A stretch of 64,000 bases of DNA from Aminobacterium colombiense DSM 12261. GTDB lineage: Bacteria; Synergistota; Synergistia; Synergistales; Aminobacteriaceae. Below are positions 18,680-26,577 of the stretch, one piece after another (the first letter of the stretch is position 1; the number at the start of each line of letters is the position of its first letter). The position numbers and the translations under genes are program-made. The stretch spans positions 1,798,001-1,862,000 of the forward strand of contig NC_014011.1 of NCBI RefSeq assembly GCF_000025885.1. The letters run 5' to 3'. The notes beneath the pieces were generated by a model. It was not told where the DNA came from and ran no database searches. It saw nothing but the letters and a program-made list of their open reading frames with translations.

Positions 18680-19147
18680 CTAATCTTCTTTTTTTATTTC
18701 AACAATCAAATCTAATTCCACAGACGTATTAACAGGAAGCTCTGCTGTGCCAATTGCGGATCTGGCATGTCGGCCAACTTCTCCCCAAAGTTCTACTAGC
18801 AGGTCTGATGCGCCATTAATCACCTGCGGCTGCTGATAAAACCCTGGTGCGCTATTAACATAGCCCACTAATTTGATTATTTTCGTAACTGCATCGAGGG
18901 TCCCAAGCTCTTTTTTCAAAGAAGCCAGGCAGTTGAGACATGCATCCCTAGCAGAGAGTACTCCTTCTTCTAAAGACACTTCTTTTCCAACTTTACCCAG
19001 GTACCTTCTTTCCCCGTTGATCAACGCCGTCTGTCCAGAAGTAAAGGCCATATTCCCAGAGATTTGAACCGGAACATAAGAACCACCAGGAGTTGGGACA
19101 TCAGGCAAAACAAGACCTAATTCAGCAAGCTTTTTTTCAACATTCAT
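18680..19147 (-). CDS. RidA family enamine/imine deaminase
   Basis: This 155-residue protein has the YjgF/RidA fold signatures GNMAFTSGQ and the C-terminal HARSAIGTAELPVNTSVELDLIVE, whose arginine contacts the carboxylate in active RidA proteins. RidA hydrolyses 2-aminoacrylate and similar enamines released by PLP lyases, which fits the two PLP enzymes of the same operon. The start has GGAGG 8 nt upstream. Confidence 0.9.
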   Translation of the reverse strand: MNVEKKLAELGLVLPDVPTPGGSYVPVQISGNMAFTSGQTALINGERRYLGKVGKEVSLEEGVLSARDACLNCLASLKKELGTLDAVTKIIKLVGYVNSAPGFYQQPQVINGASDLLVELWGEVGRHARSAIGTAELPVNTSVELDLIVEIKKED

Positions 19148-19192
19148 ATAAACATCCTCCCGTAAAATATCTTTTGAACAAAAAGGCGCCTG

Positions 19193-21142
19193 TTAGCTGT
19201 AGCTTACGGCATTTTCAAGTTTCAAAAACTTCTGTATGGCAAAGGCAATGGCAAAAAGAACTATTCCTAATAGAGAAACCTTAAAACTAGGGAAAATTAG
19301 CGCTATGCCTGCTATAACAAAAATAGCTCTCTCAACGACTTTGCACCTTCTAAACAAATATCCAGTTATAGCGACGTCAAAACAAAAGACCCCGGCAAAG
19401 GTTGTGATGACAGTAAACAATATTTGAGAAAGGGTTCCGTCCAAAAGGAGAGCGGGCTGAAAAATAAAAACATAGGGAACACAAAATATTGGAATCGCAA
19501 GTTTAAAGGCAGCTACCCCGGTAGACCATGGGCTTGTTTCCGCAATTCCGGCAGCACCGTAAGCCGCTGTAGCTACAGGAGGAGTTATATTACAAAGAAT
19601 TCCAAAGTAGAAAGCAAATAAATGGCTTCCTAAGGTATGCAGCCCCATAGATGTCATTGCGGGAATTAATAGAACAGAGACGATTATGTACACCCCAACG
19701 GTCATCATTCCTGTGCCCAGTACAAGAGCAGTTATCATGACAAGAGGCAAGAGTATAAGGGCATTTCCTTTTGCAATTTCCACCAGGGAGGTGCTTAATG
19801 TATATCCAAGGCCTGACTGCATAACACACCCTACAATAATGCCTGCGCACGCACAAGCTGTTGTAACGGAAAAAGCCATCTGGACACCTGATTTTAAACC
19901 TGCGCATAAACTTTTAAGGGTGAATCGGGTTTCTTTTCTTATAAGGCTCACCGCAAGAAGAGAAATTATTCCCCAAAACCCCGCTCTGACCTCGCTAAAA
20001 CCCATAACCATTATTAAAATCAGCACGATCATGGGCACTGCCAAATAGCTTCTCTGGAACAAATACCCCCAAGAAGGCAAATTGGCGTGATCTTCATCGG
20101 TAAGCTGTTTGAGGTTCCATTTCCGCGCCTCCAAATGGACTATCACATAGAGGGAAAAGAACCATAAGAGAGCCGGCACCAAAGCAGCTTTGCATACTTC
20201 GTTGTAAGAAATGCCAAGGAACATCGCTATGATAAAAGCCGCCGATCCCATGATGGGAGGCATAACTTGTCCGCCAGTGGAAGCCGCAGCTTCTACAGCC
20301 GCTGCAAAGGGCGGTTTATATCCCATTTTCTTCATAATTGGAATGGAAACCTGACCAGTGAGGAGGGCATTTCCTACGGCTGTTCCATTAACCATTCCTA
20401 CTAGCGTACTAGAGACTATTGCCACTTTAGCAGGGCCACCAACAGATTTACCAACAAGCTTCATAGAAAAATCCATAAAAACATCCAGGATACCCGTTTC
20501 TATAAGCAAGCCGGCAAATATAAGAAAAACAATGACAAAGCTGGCAGAAGCACCTAACGGAGAGCCCCAAATACCCTCAAGATCCAGGTATTGGATATTA
20601 ATAATTTCACCAATAGTAAAGGGTGCGTGACTTAAAAATCCGGGGAACCACGGCCCGGCGTAAACGTAAAAGAGGAAGAACACACTTACTATCACGATAC
20701 CTAGACCAACGTGCCTTCGCGCGGCCTCTATGGTTAAAAAAAGGATGATACCGCCAATGATGATGTCGTAAGTATTTGGATTCCCCGCACGTAAAGGAAG
20801 AACAGTGCTGTTTGTAAAGGTATAGTACAAACTCACAGCTGCCAATAACGCGAATAGGATATCTAGCGATATCAACCACTTTTGGCCACTTGACTTATGG
20901 ACGTCTTTAATCCTTTTTTCTATAGAGCTCAAAAAAACTAATACCAGAATAACCAAAAGGTGTGTCGCCCGGTGCTGGAAAGCTTCAAGTTGACCTACAT
21001 AGGACGTAATTATGTGAAATAAAGCAAGCGATACAGTAACAAGACCAATGAAAGTAGAAAGAATGCCATTTTTTCTTAGTTCCGACCAGATGGTTTCTTC
21101 GTCGGGGATACCTAATATATGTTTTTTTATGTTAGCAAGCAT
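19193..21142 (-). CDS. TRAP transporter fused permease (4TM/12TM, TAXI type)
   Basis: A 649-residue membrane protein in which the small (DctQ-like) and large (DctM-like) TRAP subunits are fused, as is usual for systems with TAXI binding proteins. Family blocks EAAASTGGQVMPPIMGSAAF near residue 286 and TPPVATAAYGAAGIA near 515 are seen. It follows its binding protein by 78 bp and has AGGAGGG before the ATG. It should import the substrate of the operon, probably with sodium. Confidence 0.93.
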   Translation of the reverse strand: MLANIKKHILGIPDEETIWSELRKNGILSTFIGLVTVSLALFHIITSYVGQLEAFQHRATHLLVILVLVFLSSIEKRIKDVHKSSGQKWLISLDILFALLAAVSLYYTFTNSTVLPLRAGNPNTYDIIIGGIILFLTIEAARRHVGLGIVIVSVFFLFYVYAGPWFPGFLSHAPFTIGEIINIQYLDLEGIWGSPLGASASFVIVFLIFAGLLIETGILDVFMDFSMKLVGKSVGGPAKVAIVSSTLVGMVNGTAVGNALLTGQVSIPIMKKMGYKPPFAAAVEAAASTGGQVMPPIMGSAAFIIAMFLGISYNEVCKAALVPALLWFFSLYVIVHLEARKWNLKQLTDEDHANLPSWGYLFQRSYLAVPMIVLILIMVMGFSEVRAGFWGIISLLAVSLIRKETRFTLKSLCAGLKSGVQMAFSVTTACACAGIIVGCVMQSGLGYTLSTSLVEIAKGNALILLPLVMITALVLGTGMMTVGVYIIVSVLLIPAMTSMGLHTLGSHLFAFYFGILCNITPPVATAAYGAAGIAETSPWSTGVAAFKLAIPIFCVPYVFIFQPALLLDGTLSQILFTVITTFAGVFCFDVAITGYLFRRCKVVERAIFVIAGIALIFPSFKVSLLGIVLFAIAFAIQKFLKLENAVSYS

Positions 21143-21220
21143 AGGCCAACCCTCCTGTTTAATACTCTACGCACCGGTAGACACACTCTTTTGAAACGCT
21201 TTTTCTAAATTGACATCAAA

Positions 21221-22216
21221 CTATTTAAGGGGCATACCCGCCTCAGGAATTTCCATACCCTTTTCTTTGTAAAATTTATAGGCTCCTTCGTGAAGAGGAA
21301 GCACTGTTCCACGAAGAGCGTTCTCAAGCTTAATCTGGCTCTTAAATGAAGCTGGCGCAGCGTCAACGAATCTCTCATAATTTTCCCAAAGAGCTTTGGT
21401 TATTTCATAAACCAGGTCTTCAGGCAAATCTTTGTTGCAATAGAATCCACCGCCATAACCAACTGTGGTGATATCATTTTTCACACCAGAATATGCACCA
21501 GCGGGGATAATCCATTTTTCCATACCATATTTTTCAGCCATTCTATTTAGCAAATCTTCAGGAAGCTGCAGGATATCGACAGCGGAAAATGTGTCTACAT
21601 CCATAAACGCGGAATTAGGAGGCATTGTCAAAATTGCATAAAAATCAAGGTGTTTATCTTTCATCAGAAGAGCTCCGTCTGGGAAACCTACATACGTTGC
21701 TTTTCCAAGCATGTCATAAGAGATATTGGCTTCTTCTAGCAAACGGTCAAAAACGATTTTTCCCGTAAAACCTTCCTTACCAGGGCTAAAGGATTTACCT
21801 TTTAAATCATCTAAAGATTTGAAACCTTGTTCTTTTAGAAACAGGATGTGAAATGGTTCAATATATTGGTTTCCGATGTATCTCAAATTTTTTAATGGCT
21901 TTTCAAAGGGAACTCTACCTTCCCATGCATCAAGAGCCGTTCCACTATAGGAATATCCAATCTGTGCTCTATTGGCATCTACGTCCCTGCAGTTACTTAC
22001 TCCGCCGCCAATCGTAGGGGAAGCGTTTGCGCCTTCTACCTTTTCTGTAATAATGCTTGCCAAAACTGACCCGCCGGAAAACCACGTGCCGCCCACAGTG
22101 CCTGTCGCTATTTTGAGGTATTTCGTACCCCCACTGGCCAAACCAATTCCAGAGAAAAGAAAGATGCATAATAACACTGACAAGATCCTTACTAGCTTTG
22201 TGTTGATTTTGCTCAT
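21221..22216 (-). CDS. TAXI family TRAP transporter substrate-binding protein
   Basis: A 331-residue exported protein with a signal peptide ending near LASGG and the family start KIATGTVGGTWFSGGSVLASII. Family-typical features include the LKEQGFKSLDDLKGKSFSPG segment and YYCNKD-like C-terminal part. It binds an organic acid or amino acid in the periplasm for the permease downstream. The ribosome site AAGGAGGTAAGG is strong. It is 56 bp after the operon's regulator. Confidence 0.93.
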   Translation of the reverse strand: MSKINTKLVRILSVLLCIFLFSGIGLASGGTKYLKIATGTVGGTWFSGGSVLASIITEKVEGANASPTIGGGVSNCRDVDANRAQIGYSYSGTALDAWEGRVPFEKPLKNLRYIGNQYIEPFHILFLKEQGFKSLDDLKGKSFSPGKEGFTGKIVFDRLLEEANISYDMLGKATYVGFPDGALLMKDKHLDFYAILTMPPNSAFMDVDTFSAVDILQLPEDLLNRMAEKYGMEKWIIPAGAYSGVKNDITTVGYGGGFYCNKDLPEDLVYEITKALWENYERFVDAAPASFKSQIKLENALRGTVLPLHEGAYKFYKEKGMEIPEAGMPLK

Positions 22217-22272
22217 GACCTTACCTCCTTTTAATCTTGTTTAAAATAGAGTGTTCAAACATAAGCACACCT

Positions 22273-23013
22273 TTAAATGCAGACACTTTCGTTAGACTCC
22301 TGTGTGGTTTTCTCCACAAAAGACAAATCTTTTAAGATGTTATTCAAATGTTCAGTCATAAGTTGGCGCGCTTCTTCTTTCTCTTTGTTTTTTATTGCCC
22401 TGTATATGGCTTTATGGTCTGACCCAATAGTGCTTCCGGCCTGATTTCTCAACCTCTCAACAATTGAAGAGTCTTGGCCGCCGTGCCGAATGACACGCAA
22501 GGCGGTTTCAATAATTCGATTCTTGGAGGCCCTGGCAATGGCGTCGTGAAACTTAACGTCAGTAACTGCCATACTCTTATTAGAAGCAAGTAACTTTTCC
22601 ATTTCGCATAAGATTTTTTCGATTTCCTGCAAGTCTTCCAAAGTTGCGTTTTCAGCCGCAAGGGCGGCAGCTTCAGACTCTAAAGCACGTCTCGCAACCA
22701 AAATATCTCGCACATACGTGCCTTCTTCTGTGAATAAAAATTGACTAAAATCCCTTAAAGATTCTTTTTTCTCTTGCAAAGAAAGAAGATACTTAAGGTA
22801 TTCTTTCCCTTTATCGGAGAGTATCCTTCCCTGAAAACCAATCTTGTTGAGAAGTCCACCATCGTCTAACTTTCTTAGAATCCGTCCAACAGTGGCCTCT
22901 CCAAGTTGAAAGCCCTTCTTATCCAGAAAAACACGTATTGCCCCCGCACCCTGGGGACTGTCGTTCATGGAAAAAAAAGAAAGAACTAGACATTCAATTT
23001 TTTTATTGCTCAT
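22273..23013 (-). CDS. FCD-domain transcriptional regulator with atypical N-terminal winged helix
   Basis: A 246-residue regulator. The C-terminal two thirds is an FCD domain (ARRALESEAAALAAENAT, VKFHDAIARASKNR, GSDHKAIYRAIKNK) as in GntR/FadR proteins. The N-terminus (SPQGAGAIRVFLDKKGF, TVGRILRKLDDGGLL) is not the GntR helix-turn-helix; it resembles the HTH_12/NrpR N-terminal winged helix. It is first in the operon, so it likely regulates itself and all downstream genes through the palindrome at 23032-23046. Start 23013 has GAGGAGGGG upstream. Confidence 0.8.
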   Translation of the reverse strand: MSNKKIECLVLSFFSMNDSPQGAGAIRVFLDKKGFQLGEATVGRILRKLDDGGLLNKIGFQGRILSDKGKEYLKYLLSLQEKKESLRDFSQFLFTEEGTYVRDILVARRALESEAAALAAENATLEDLQEIEKILCEMEKLLASNKSMAVTDVKFHDAIARASKNRIIETALRVIRHGGQDSSIVERLRNQAGSTIGSDHKAIYRAIKNKEKEEARQLMTEHLNNILKDLSFVEKTTQESNESVCI

Positions 23014-23031
23014 CTGTACCCCTCCTCGCTG

Positions 23032-23046
23032 CTCATCACTGATGAG
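23032..23046. promoter_or_regulatory. Candidate operator CTCATCA-C-TGATGAG
   Basis: A perfect 7-1-7 inverted repeat lies just downstream of the predicted transcription start and before the ribosome site of the FCD regulator. This is where a repressor would block the polymerase, so autoregulation is likely. Binding by that regulator is inferred from position only. Confidence 0.6.
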
Positions 23047-23058
23047 TAGCTTGTTATT

Positions 23059-23086
23059 ATTATAGTCATTTTTTGCACAATGTCAA
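23059..23086 (-). promoter_or_regulatory. Sigma-70 promoter of the TAXI/RidA/aldolase operon
   Basis: On the minus strand TTGACA (23081-23086), a 16-bp spacer and TATAAT (23059-23064) match both consensus hexamers exactly. Transcription should begin near 23052 and run about 9 kb to element 3. Confidence 0.75.
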
Positions 23087-23100
23087 GAAGCTGGAGAAGC

Positions 23101-23125
23101 TGGTGCCAGGTCTTGAAAATGTGCA
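23101..23125 (+). repeat. Solo copy of the GGTGCCAGGTCTTGA repeat
   Basis: A forward copy identical to the element ends over about 25 bp, without an inverted partner nearby. It lies between the divergent FCD-regulator promoter and arsM. Confidence 0.85.
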
Positions 23126-23227
23126 TGAATGAATTTTTTCACAAACTGTGAGCTTTTGCTCGCTTTTGCCCATTTACATGACCCAGTGTGGTCTTATATA
23201 TTTAAAATGTTGGGGGGGGGGAGAAAT

Positions 23228-24031
23228 ATGACTGATAAGAAAAAACATAAAGCAAAAAGCGCTGATGAAATTCGAAGTAAAATACGGGAGCGATATGGAG
23301 CTATTGCGCAATCCGAGACATCGTGTTGCGGCCAGGGTGCTTCATGCTGTTCACCCTCCTCCCAACCTGACATTTCACAAGTATTGGGATATTCTGATGC
23401 AGAACTTTCCTCCACAGCAAAGGGGGCAAATATGGGGCTTGGTTGCGGGAATCCTCTAGGAATTGCAAGCCTTAAGCCTGGAGACATCGTTTTAGACCTG
23501 GGAAGCGGAGGAGGTTTTGACTGTTTTCTTGCAGCACAGGCTGTTGGAAAGGATGGTTTTGTTATAGGAGTCGACATGACTCCCAACATGATTGACAAAG
23601 CACGCTCCATAGCGGAAAAAGAAAACTATTCCAATGTGGAGTTCAGACTCGGGGAAATAGAACATCTTCCTGTAGCAGATGCCTCTGTGGATATTGTTAT
23701 ATCAAATTGCGTTATCAATCTTTCTTTTCATAAGCAGCAGGTTTTTTTGGAAATATACAGGGTGCTTCGCAAGGAAGGGCGAGTCGCTATTGCTGATATA
23801 GTAGCTTTACAGAATCTTCCGGACGAAATTCGAACAAATCAGAACGCTTATAGCGGGTGTGTTGCAGGAGCGGCCCTTGTTAAAGAAGTAGAAGAAATGT
23901 TAAAAAATGCTGGTTTCAAAGATATTATAATTACAGTAAAAGAAGAAAGCCGTGAATATATAAAAGACTGGTTTCCTGGGAGTGGCGTTGAAAATTTTGT
24001 GCGATCCGCATATGTCGAAGCTAAAAAGTAG
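23228..24031 (+). CDS. arsM: Arsenite methyltransferase
   Basis: A 267-residue SAM-dependent methyltransferase. The SAM motif VLDLGSGGGFDCFLAA, the three conserved arsenic-binding cysteines in GLGCGNP, SNCVINL and YSGCVAGA, and an extra N-terminal Cys-rich patch (CCGQGASCC) identify ArsM, which methylates As(III) to volatile or less retained forms. The start is 23228, right behind a run of ten G that forms the ribosome site; an earlier in-frame start is unsupported. No other ars gene is nearby. A repeat copy starts 2 bp after its stop. Confidence 0.92.
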   Translation: MTDKKKHKAKSADEIRSKIRERYGAIAQSETSCCGQGASCCSPSSQPDISQVLGYSDAELSSTAKGANMGLGCGNPLGIASLKPGDIVLDLGSGGGFDCFLAAQAVGKDGFVIGVDMTPNMIDKARSIAEKENYSNVEFRLGEIEHLPVADASVDIVISNCVINLSFHKQQVFLEIYRVLRKEGRVAIADIVALQNLPDEIRTNQNAYSGCVAGAALVKEVEEMLKNAGFKDIIITVKEESREYIKDWFPGSGVENFVRSAYVEAKK

Positions 24032-24032
24032 C

Positions 24033-24056
24033 AGTGCCAGGTCTTGAAATTGTGCA
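24033..24056 (+). repeat. Repeat copy at the 3' end of arsM
   Basis: A forward copy with the variant AAATTGTGCA tail, beginning 2 bp after the arsM stop and in the gene's sense orientation. Downstream, a perfect 8-bp stem (TGCGCCCA-3-TGGGCGCA) occupies 24080-24098. Confidence 0.8.
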
Positions 24057-24103
24057 TTCCAGACTCTCACCGTATAGATTGCGCCCATGCTGGGCGCACA
24101 CAA

Positions 24104-24133
24104 AAAAACGGCCTCGAAAGAGGCCGTTTTTAT
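24104..24133 (-). terminator. Intrinsic terminator of the cold-shock gene
   Basis: The stem AACGGCCTC / GAGGCCGTT with a short loop is flanked by A and T runs on both sides. It can stop transcription from the cold-shock gene (minus) and from arsM (plus). Confidence 0.8.
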
Positions 24134-24146
24134 ACTCAGCTGAGTC

Positions 24147-24347
24147 TTAAAGCTTGACTACGTTTGCTGCCTGGTCACCTTTAGCGCCAGCTGTCACTTC
24201 AAATGTAACTCTCTGACCCTCATCAAGAGTTTTAAAGCCATCACCCTGAATAGAGCTGAAGTGAACGAACACGTCTTTACCTTCGTCGCTGGTGATAAAT
24301 CCATAGCCCTTTGTCGCATTAAACCATTTGACTGTTCCCTGACTCAA
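24147..24347 (-). CDS. csp: Cold-shock domain protein (CspA family)
   Basis: A 66-residue single CSD protein with both RNA-binding motifs, KGYGFI and DVFVHF, and the full family length. It acts as an RNA chaperone. Translation begins at TTG (24347), 7 nt after GGAGG; no ATG fits. A repeat copy lies at each side (24033 and 24461), and the gene is divergent from the transposase. Confidence 0.95.
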   Translation of the reverse strand: MSQGTVKWFNATKGYGFITSDEGKDVFVHFSSIQGDGFKTLDEGQRVTFEVTAGAKGDQAANVVKL

Positions 24348-24635
24348 GTTGTTGCCTCCTAATTAAACGAGTAGCCGGCAAGTAACCAGCGATAGTAAAA
24401 TTATCACATTTACATACAACGGTCTAGTAGGCGCCTTTCTTTTATACAAAAAACATTAAATGGTGCCAGGTCTTGAAATTGTGCAAAAGTGCACGGATTC
24501 ACATAAAACAACGAGAAATCTTCGCTTTATAAAAATGATGTCTTAACAACTTTACAAAAAGTTCTTTATCTCTCTTGAATCTGTACCTACATGCATAATT
24601 TCACTTTTTCCTTTATGTATGCTATGTTATAAGGC

Positions 24636-25490
24636 ATGGCAAGACCACTCCGAATTGAGTTCCCAGGAGCTCTTTACCATGTCACTTCCCGAGGAAACGC
24701 CCGGCAGAATATATTTAAAGACGATCTGGATCGTCGCCAGTTCCTAAAAATTTACGCCCGGAACTACAGTCGGCTTGGGTGGAGATGTTACGCCTATTGT
24801 CTTATGTCAAACCATTATCATTTTGTCATTGAAACACCCCTGCCTAATTTGTCCGCTGGCATGCGGGATTTGAACGGGAATTATACCCGCTTCTTTAACA
24901 CGCGTCACGAACGGGTCGGCCATTTATTTCAGGGACGCTATAAAGCTTTTTTAGTCGATCGCGATGAGTATTTACTTGAAGCCGTTCGCTATGTAGAGCT
25001 AAACCCCGTTCGGGCGGAAATCGTAGCCAGCCCTGAAAAATGGAACTGGAGTAGCTACCGCAGCACTGTCGGGATAGCGAATTCGCCTGTTTGGCTTCAT
25101 AGTCAGGAGGTGTTACAGCATTTTAACGGTTCTGCTTCTCAGGCAAAAATGGAGTATTCTAGTTTCATATCTGAGGGAATACCTCATTGTGATTCTATAT
25201 ATGATCTCGTAAAAAAGAACCTCTACTTAGGAAATGACAGCTTTGTGGGAAACATAGAAAAGGCCATTCGAGATCAGAAAACTTTATCCTCCGAGATTCC
25301 TCGCGAGCAACATCCAGAGAGCAAACCACATAAAAGTCTTTCTTATTACGAAAAAGCCTACACAGACCAAAGGGAAGGAATGGCAAGAGCTTACGAATCA
25401 GGCGACTTTACCATATCCGAAATTGCACGTTTTTATCAGGTTCACTACAGCACCGTAAGCCGCGTTGTCAAAAAATTTCGAAAAGAATAA
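24636..25490 (+). CDS. REP-associated tyrosine transposase (RAYT, Y1_Tnp superfamily)
   Basis: A 284-residue HUH-type single-strand transposase. The metal-binding HUH motif is MSNHYHFVIE (H60-Y-H62), GHLFQGRYKA follows near residue 95-104, and the catalytic tyrosine is Y119 in RYVELNPVRA. The last 50 residues form an added helix-turn-helix (FTISEIARFYQVHYSTVSRVVKKF), as in some RAYT groups. RAYTs cut and join one strand at REP-type repeats, and the repeat family around it is the natural substrate candidate. The frame is intact. The ribosome site is weak (AAGG), common for transposases. Confidence 0.9.
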   Translation: MARPLRIEFPGALYHVTSRGNARQNIFKDDLDRRQFLKIYARNYSRLGWRCYAYCLMSNHYHFVIETPLPNLSAGMRDLNGNYTRFFNTRHERVGHLFQGRYKAFLVDRDEYLLEAVRYVELNPVRAEIVASPEKWNWSSYRSTVGIANSPVWLHSQEVLQHFNGSASQAKMEYSSFISEGIPHCDSIYDLVKKNLYLGNDSFVGNIEKAIRDQKTLSSEIPREQHPESKPHKSLSYYEKAYTDQREGMARAYESGDFTISEIARFYQVHYSTVSRVVKKFRKE

Positions 25491-25500
25491 TGGTGAAGAA

Positions 25501-25737
25501 CGGTGCCAAACTTTGGAAATGGGCAGTTTTATAGATGATGTACAAAGTGACATAAAAAAAGGGAAAGGTCCTATTACAGGCTCTCCTCTCCCTAGTTTTC
25601 CTTTGAACAAATGACAAAATCCAAAATGAATAAAACTTTCCTCTATCTATATTCCTCTCACAGTCTCTATATTCCTTACTTATCGCTCTACTTGGTGCCC
25701 TGAATCACTAATGCACATTTTCAAGACCTGGCACCAT
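25501..25737. repeat. Degenerate 237-bp inverted-repeat unit next to mscL
   Basis: The left end is a decayed forward copy (CGGTGCCAAACTTTGG) 10 bp after the RAYT stop. The right end (25712-25737) is intact and inverted, and directly abuts the mscL stop codon. The interior carries an mscL terminator. It resembles elements 1-3 in layout but not in internal sequence. Confidence 0.65.
25554..25593 (-). terminator. Intrinsic terminator downstream of mscL
   Basis: On the minus strand a 9-bp stem with one mismatch (AGGGAGAGG / CCTTTCCCT) is followed by seven T. It lies 145 bp beyond the mscL stop, inside the repeat-bounded unit. Confidence 0.7.
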
Positions 25738-26196
25738 TTAGCTGGCTTCGAGGGTAGATGTGCAGGCTGGACATCTGACGGCTTTTTCTGGAATCTCCGT
25801 TAAGCAATATGGGCAAATCTTAACGGGAGCTTTGGGAGCAGGTTCTGGTGGCTTGCGCAGCCGGTTTATATTTTTAACAAGAATAAAAACAGCAAAAGCT
25901 ACAATGAGAAAGCTGATCACCGTATTTAAAAACACCCCCAAATTCAGTGTGACCGCACCCGCTTCCTGGGCCTGGGTTAAAGAAACATAAGGTTTGGGAG
26001 TGGCACCTTCCTTAAGCACCAGATAGAGATCTTTAAAATCCACGTTTCCCAGGGCTAAGCCAATAGGCGGCATAATAACATCCTTTACAAGAGACGAAAC
26101 GACTCCCCCAAATGCGCCGCCTATAATGATACCCACAGCCATGTCCAGGGCATTCCCCTTCACAGCAAACTCTTTAAACTCTTTTATTATTGACAT
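25738..26196 (-). CDS. mscL: Large-conductance mechanosensitive channel with C-terminal zinc ribbon
   Basis: A 152-residue MscL. The N-terminal [27 protein letters not shown] is the canonical gate helix, followed by the periplasmic loop and a second helix ([18 protein letters not shown]). Unlike the 136-residue E. coli form, the C-terminus ends in CPYC...CPAC, a small zinc ribbon. It opens under hypo-osmotic stress. Its stop codon is directly adjacent to an inverted repeat copy. Ribosome site GGGGGGAAGG. Confidence 0.93.
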   Translation of the reverse strand: MSIIKEFKEFAVKGNALDMAVGIIIGGAFGGVVSSLVKDVIMPPIGLALGNVDFKDLYLVLKEGATPKPYVSLTQAQEAGAVTLNLGVFLNTVISFLIVAFAVFILVKNINRLRKPPEPAPKAPVKICPYCLTEIPEKAVRCPACTSTLEAS

Positions 26197-26577
26197 TTTC
26201 CTTCCCCCCTGTCATTAAAAAGGTATTACATTATAATTATGTTGATTATAAACAGAAAGCTAAAATGTAACAACAGACACTTTTTCAACAAAATTGCAAA
26301 ACAAAGTCTGTTTCGCGAAGGCCTTTTTGATACACTTGTCGGAACCAAAGTAGGCAATCTACACAATACGTTTCAAGGCATCTTAAGATCCGTCTGCTTA
26401 AAAAACACCTGCGGCTACTATGCAGAATCTGATACCATGACACTATAAGTTCATAAATATTATACACAGCTAGATGGCTTCTAAACGCCATTATCAAATA
26501 GAGCGCCAATATAAAACAGGCATGATACCGCTATGGGTATGCAAAAATTCAAGACCTGGCACCGTGGGGGTGGGAGA
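26197..26577. other. 380-bp region without a gene, holding one solo repeat
   Basis: AT-rich DNA between mscL and the peptide transporter. The only open frame (about 26239-26448) lacks a ribosome site and family features. The region must contain the promoters of mscL (minus) and the dpp-like operon (plus), but no hexamer pair is convincing. Confidence 0.5.
26540..26564 (-). repeat. Solo inverted repeat copy before the peptide transporter
   Basis: A complement-orientation copy (TTCAAGACCTGGCACC) with a slightly changed inner end, 13 bp before the start codon of the binding protein. The ribosome site GTGGGGGTGGG directly follows it. Confidence 0.8.

Larger units (their letters stand above)
24461..25737. 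mobile_element. RAYT-containing repeat unit
   Basis: The transposase gene is bounded by a forward repeat at 24461-24485 (AAATTG variant) and an inverted one at 25712-25737, the same terminal motif as the small elements. This is the arrangement of an autonomous element with non-autonomous relatives. A degenerate forward copy at 25501 splits off a 237-bp piece on the right, so the real right boundary is uncertain. Confidence 0.6.

Noticed and set aside
21411-21425. Possible further copy of the repeat (CCAGGTCTT)
   Set aside because: Only nine bases match, inside the TAXI coding sequence, with no GGTGC or AATGTGCA; chance similarity.
26239-26448. 69-codon plus-strand ORF between mscL and the peptide transporter
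   Set aside because: No ribosome site and random-looking translation.
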